Part shown: positions 62,264 through 64,000 of the stretch, piece by piece | Layout of the letters: each line of letters starts with the position of its first letter | Position numbering within the stretch: position 1 is the stretch's first letter | Assembly: GCA_012103455.1 (NCBI GenBank) | Contig: WLWT01000003.1 | Span: 992,001 to 1,056,000 of the forward strand | Length of the DNA: 64,000 bases | Direction of reading: 5' to 3' | DNA from: Gammaproteobacteria bacterium | Lineage (GTDB): Bacteria; Pseudomonadota; Gammaproteobacteria; HK1 | Translations under genes and position numbers: made by a program | The notes under the pieces: generated by a model | Databases searched by the model: none | Told to the model about the DNA's origin: nothing | The model's input: only the letters and a program-made list of their open reading frames with translations

Positions 62264-64000
62264 ATGGCGAGCGCAATTCCATCACTGGCTGCATTTGGCG
62301 GCGCACGGGGCATTGGCAAGCAAAGACCGAAACCGAAGGATGGTAAACAGATTCTTTTGTCGGAACTCAATAAAGACTATGCACGCATGGTCGATACTTA
62401 TATTTATGATTACCCACAACTGGTGCGCGACTGTTGCGATCCGTTTGCAAACGTTACGGATGATAGTGTAAAGGTTGCTGTCATCGGTGCCGGGTTTGCT
62501 GGCGCAACGGCAGTCTATGAACTTCAGCGTGCAGGCATCACGGACATCACGGTCTATGAAGGGCGTGGTCGTATCGGTGGGCGCGCAGATTCACCGACCT
62601 TTACAGACGAGGAGGGCAGAGCGTATATCAACGAATTGGGTCCCATGCGTGTGCCAGAAAATTCCAAACTCTTTTGGCACTACCTGTCGGAGGTTGTCAA
62701 GAAAGACGATCCCGAAGCAGACCCATTCCAGACGATTTTCCCAAACCCCGGCGTTGTCGCCACACAACTGATCTATCGGGGCATTCCCTATACATGGAAG
62801 GACGAAGACTATCCACAACCACCCGCTGGAGCCAATCCAGAGGACCTAGTTGATTGGGAACAACTGTATAACGATATAGGCGAATTTTTGGGGTCTCTAA
62901 CACTCGCTGGCATCACATACGAAGAGGTAGCCGCGTTCCTCCGGAAAGAAACGCTTACCGAAGCGGAGAAGACAAAAATTCATATCTATTGGAGCTATTT
63001 CCTAGAAAAGTTCGATTATATGTCCTTTGTGGCCGCGCTTGAGGAGTTTTTTGGCGATAGATGGGGGGCAGAGCAATATAACATGTTCAGCACCTTGGGA
63101 TTGGGTACAGGTGGTTTTGGGCCGCTGTTTCCTGTCTGTTTTTTAGAAATACTCCGTCTCTTCCTCTGGGAATATCAGAATGAATACTCGCCTCACATCT
63201 CTATGACAGAAATTGTCGAAAAGTTGATCGCTGAGACACCCATGCGCTATGAAACCGTGACCTATGTGGGCATTAAGCATGATGATCCCAACAAGGTCAA
63301 TGTCCATAGCATTAACCCTCTTTTGAAGAGTGCAGATCGCACTGCGGTCGAGACATATGACTATGTGATTGTCGCCACAACCTTGCGTAGTATGCAGATT
63401 GGCATGAATTTGGATGCCAACGTCGCGCCAACCCGCTATTCAGGCAGTACTGCTGTCTTTGGTGGTGATGCCAACGAGATGATGCGTGAGTCATTGCGCA
63501 TTCCTCATATCATGAATTCATCCAAACTCTTTGGGTTCCTGTCGCAGAAACCATGGGTGGTTGATCCTGACAATTGGCCGCATCATCCGGCTGAAGGTGG
63601 TGAACCTGTTAAATGCGTTTTAACGGACACATTGGCACGGCAGATGTATTACCTCGACCCATATGAGATGTGCGATGACGCTGGCTCTAATGTCCTCATC
63701 AGCTATAACTGGGGGGATGATTCGGTCAAAATCATGGGCATTTTGGACTATGAAGAGGATCAAGTGTCGAGCGCAGGGGCAACATCCAATTTCAACCTCA
63801 AAGAAGCCTATGAAACCGGGCTGGAGACCGCCATTGCGGATAGTCCCGTGGCTGCATCTCTGAAACAAATTACCATCAATAACCAAGAGGACCATCTAGT
63901 GTCGGTTGTCTGGCAACAAGAACCGCTCATCTTTGGTGCGTTTAAATTGGATTATCCAAACCAATATTACTATGTCAGTCAACTTGCCTATCAATATCAC
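62264..64000 (+). CDS. flavin-dependent amine oxidase (L-amino-acid/monoamine oxidase family), partial
   Basis: The frame is open from ATG 62264 to the window end (579 codons, no stop), so the C-terminus is outside. It has the FAD-binding Rossmann motif VAVIGAGFAGATAVYELQRA, YEGRGRIGGRADS and NELGPMRVPE of the flavin amine oxidase family. It oxidises an amine or amino acid to imine and H2O2; the substrate is not readable. An ~80-residue N-terminal extension precedes the FAD fold, as in bacterial L-amino-acid or tryptophan monooxygenases. AAGGAG lies 9 bases before the ATG. Confidence 0.85.
   Translation, partial: MASAIPSLAAFGGARGIGKQRPKPKDGKQILLSELNKDYARMVDTYIYDYPQLVRDCCDPFANVTDDSVKVAVIGAGFAGATAVYELQRAGITDITVYEGRGRIGGRADSPTFTDEEGRAYINELGPMRVPENSKLFWHYLSEVVKKDDPEADPFQTIFPNPGVVATQLIYRGIPYTWKDEDYPQPPAGANPEDLVDWEQLYNDIGEFLGSLTLAGITYEEVAAFLRKETLTEAEKTKIHIYWSYFLEKFDYMSFVAALEEFFGDRWGAEQYNMFSTLGLGTGGFGPLFPVCFLEILRLFLWEYQNEYSPHISMTEIVEKLIAETPMRYETVTYVGIKHDDPNKVNVHSINPLLKSADRTAVETYDYVIVATTLRSMQIGMNLDANVAPTRYSGSTAVFGGDANEMMRESLRIPHIMNSSKLFGFLSQKPWVVDPDNWPHHPAEGGEPVKCVLTDTLARQMYYLDPYEMCDDAGSNVLISYNWGDDSVKIMGILDYEEDQVSSAGATSNFNLKEAYETGLETAIADSPVAASLKQITINNQEDHLVSVVWQQEPLIFGAFKLDYPNQYYYVSQLAYQYH

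Overview
The window looks like a piece of a GC-rich proteobacterial chromosome that is being eroded by mobile DNA. Most of bases 1-55,880 is GC-rich metabolic coding sequence: NAD-dependent formate dehydrogenase, succinyl-CoA synthetase, PEP carboxykinase, malate synthase G, type III CoA-transferases, a MaoC hydratase and a HisD-family dehydrogenase. These fit a heterotroph using C1 and C2 units and organic acids. The gene families do not settle the class. The zinc operon and IS elements at the right end look gammaproteobacterial. The load of pseudogenes, IS elements and MITEs suggests relaxed selection, perhaps host association, but that is inference.

Layout: (1) 1-10,000: a dead sulfotransferase, a secreted protein, fdsBA, sucCD and pckA. 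(2) 10,000-24,200: a tricarboxylate-type binding protein, an M20 peptidase, an orphan membrane-fusion protein, a tiny-ORF transcription unit with a perfect Shine-Dalgarno sequence, a class III aminotransferase, a MaoC hydratase, and several broken or fused genes (binding protein/racemase-like; HMG-CoA synthase-like/thiolase). An AT-rich gene followed by an attC-like site sits among them like an integron cassette. (3) 24,300-33,700: glcB followed by a tandemly duplicated defence-like module. The intact copy holds a TIR-STAND protein, a membrane STAND protein with about 90 residues of GVAx repeats, and a PIN toxin-antitoxin pair. The other copy is gutted by a deletion. (4) 33,700-45,800: CoA-transferases, sirtuin, GlxA-type regulator, RmuC, HpsN/HisD, ROK kinase, AmgK-like kinase, Spy-like protein and small enzymes. 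(5) 45,800-55,900: an island with a frameshifted large serine recombinase, a type I restriction-modification system (amber codon in hsdM), a broken hypothetical gene and a group II intron fragment. (6) 55,900-64,000: a lower-GC segment with a zrgA-zur-merC zinc operon, four IS elements (IS4-like, ISKra4, IS5, IS630) and a flavin amine oxidase running off the end.

Two genome-wide processes stand out. The first is a ~140-bp MITE present six times, with GGGCACC-type terminal inverted repeats and 4-bp target duplications. One copy has a matching empty site elsewhere in the window. One lies immediately upstream of a start codon and appears to supply its Shine-Dalgarno sequence. One splits an IS transposase. 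The second is a large set of short (12-25 bp) direct tandem duplications, often overlapping stop codons. Several cause frameshifts, and the serine recombinase carries three whose removal restores one frame. MITEs and microduplications occur on both sides of the GC shift near 55,900, which argues against a chimeric contig.
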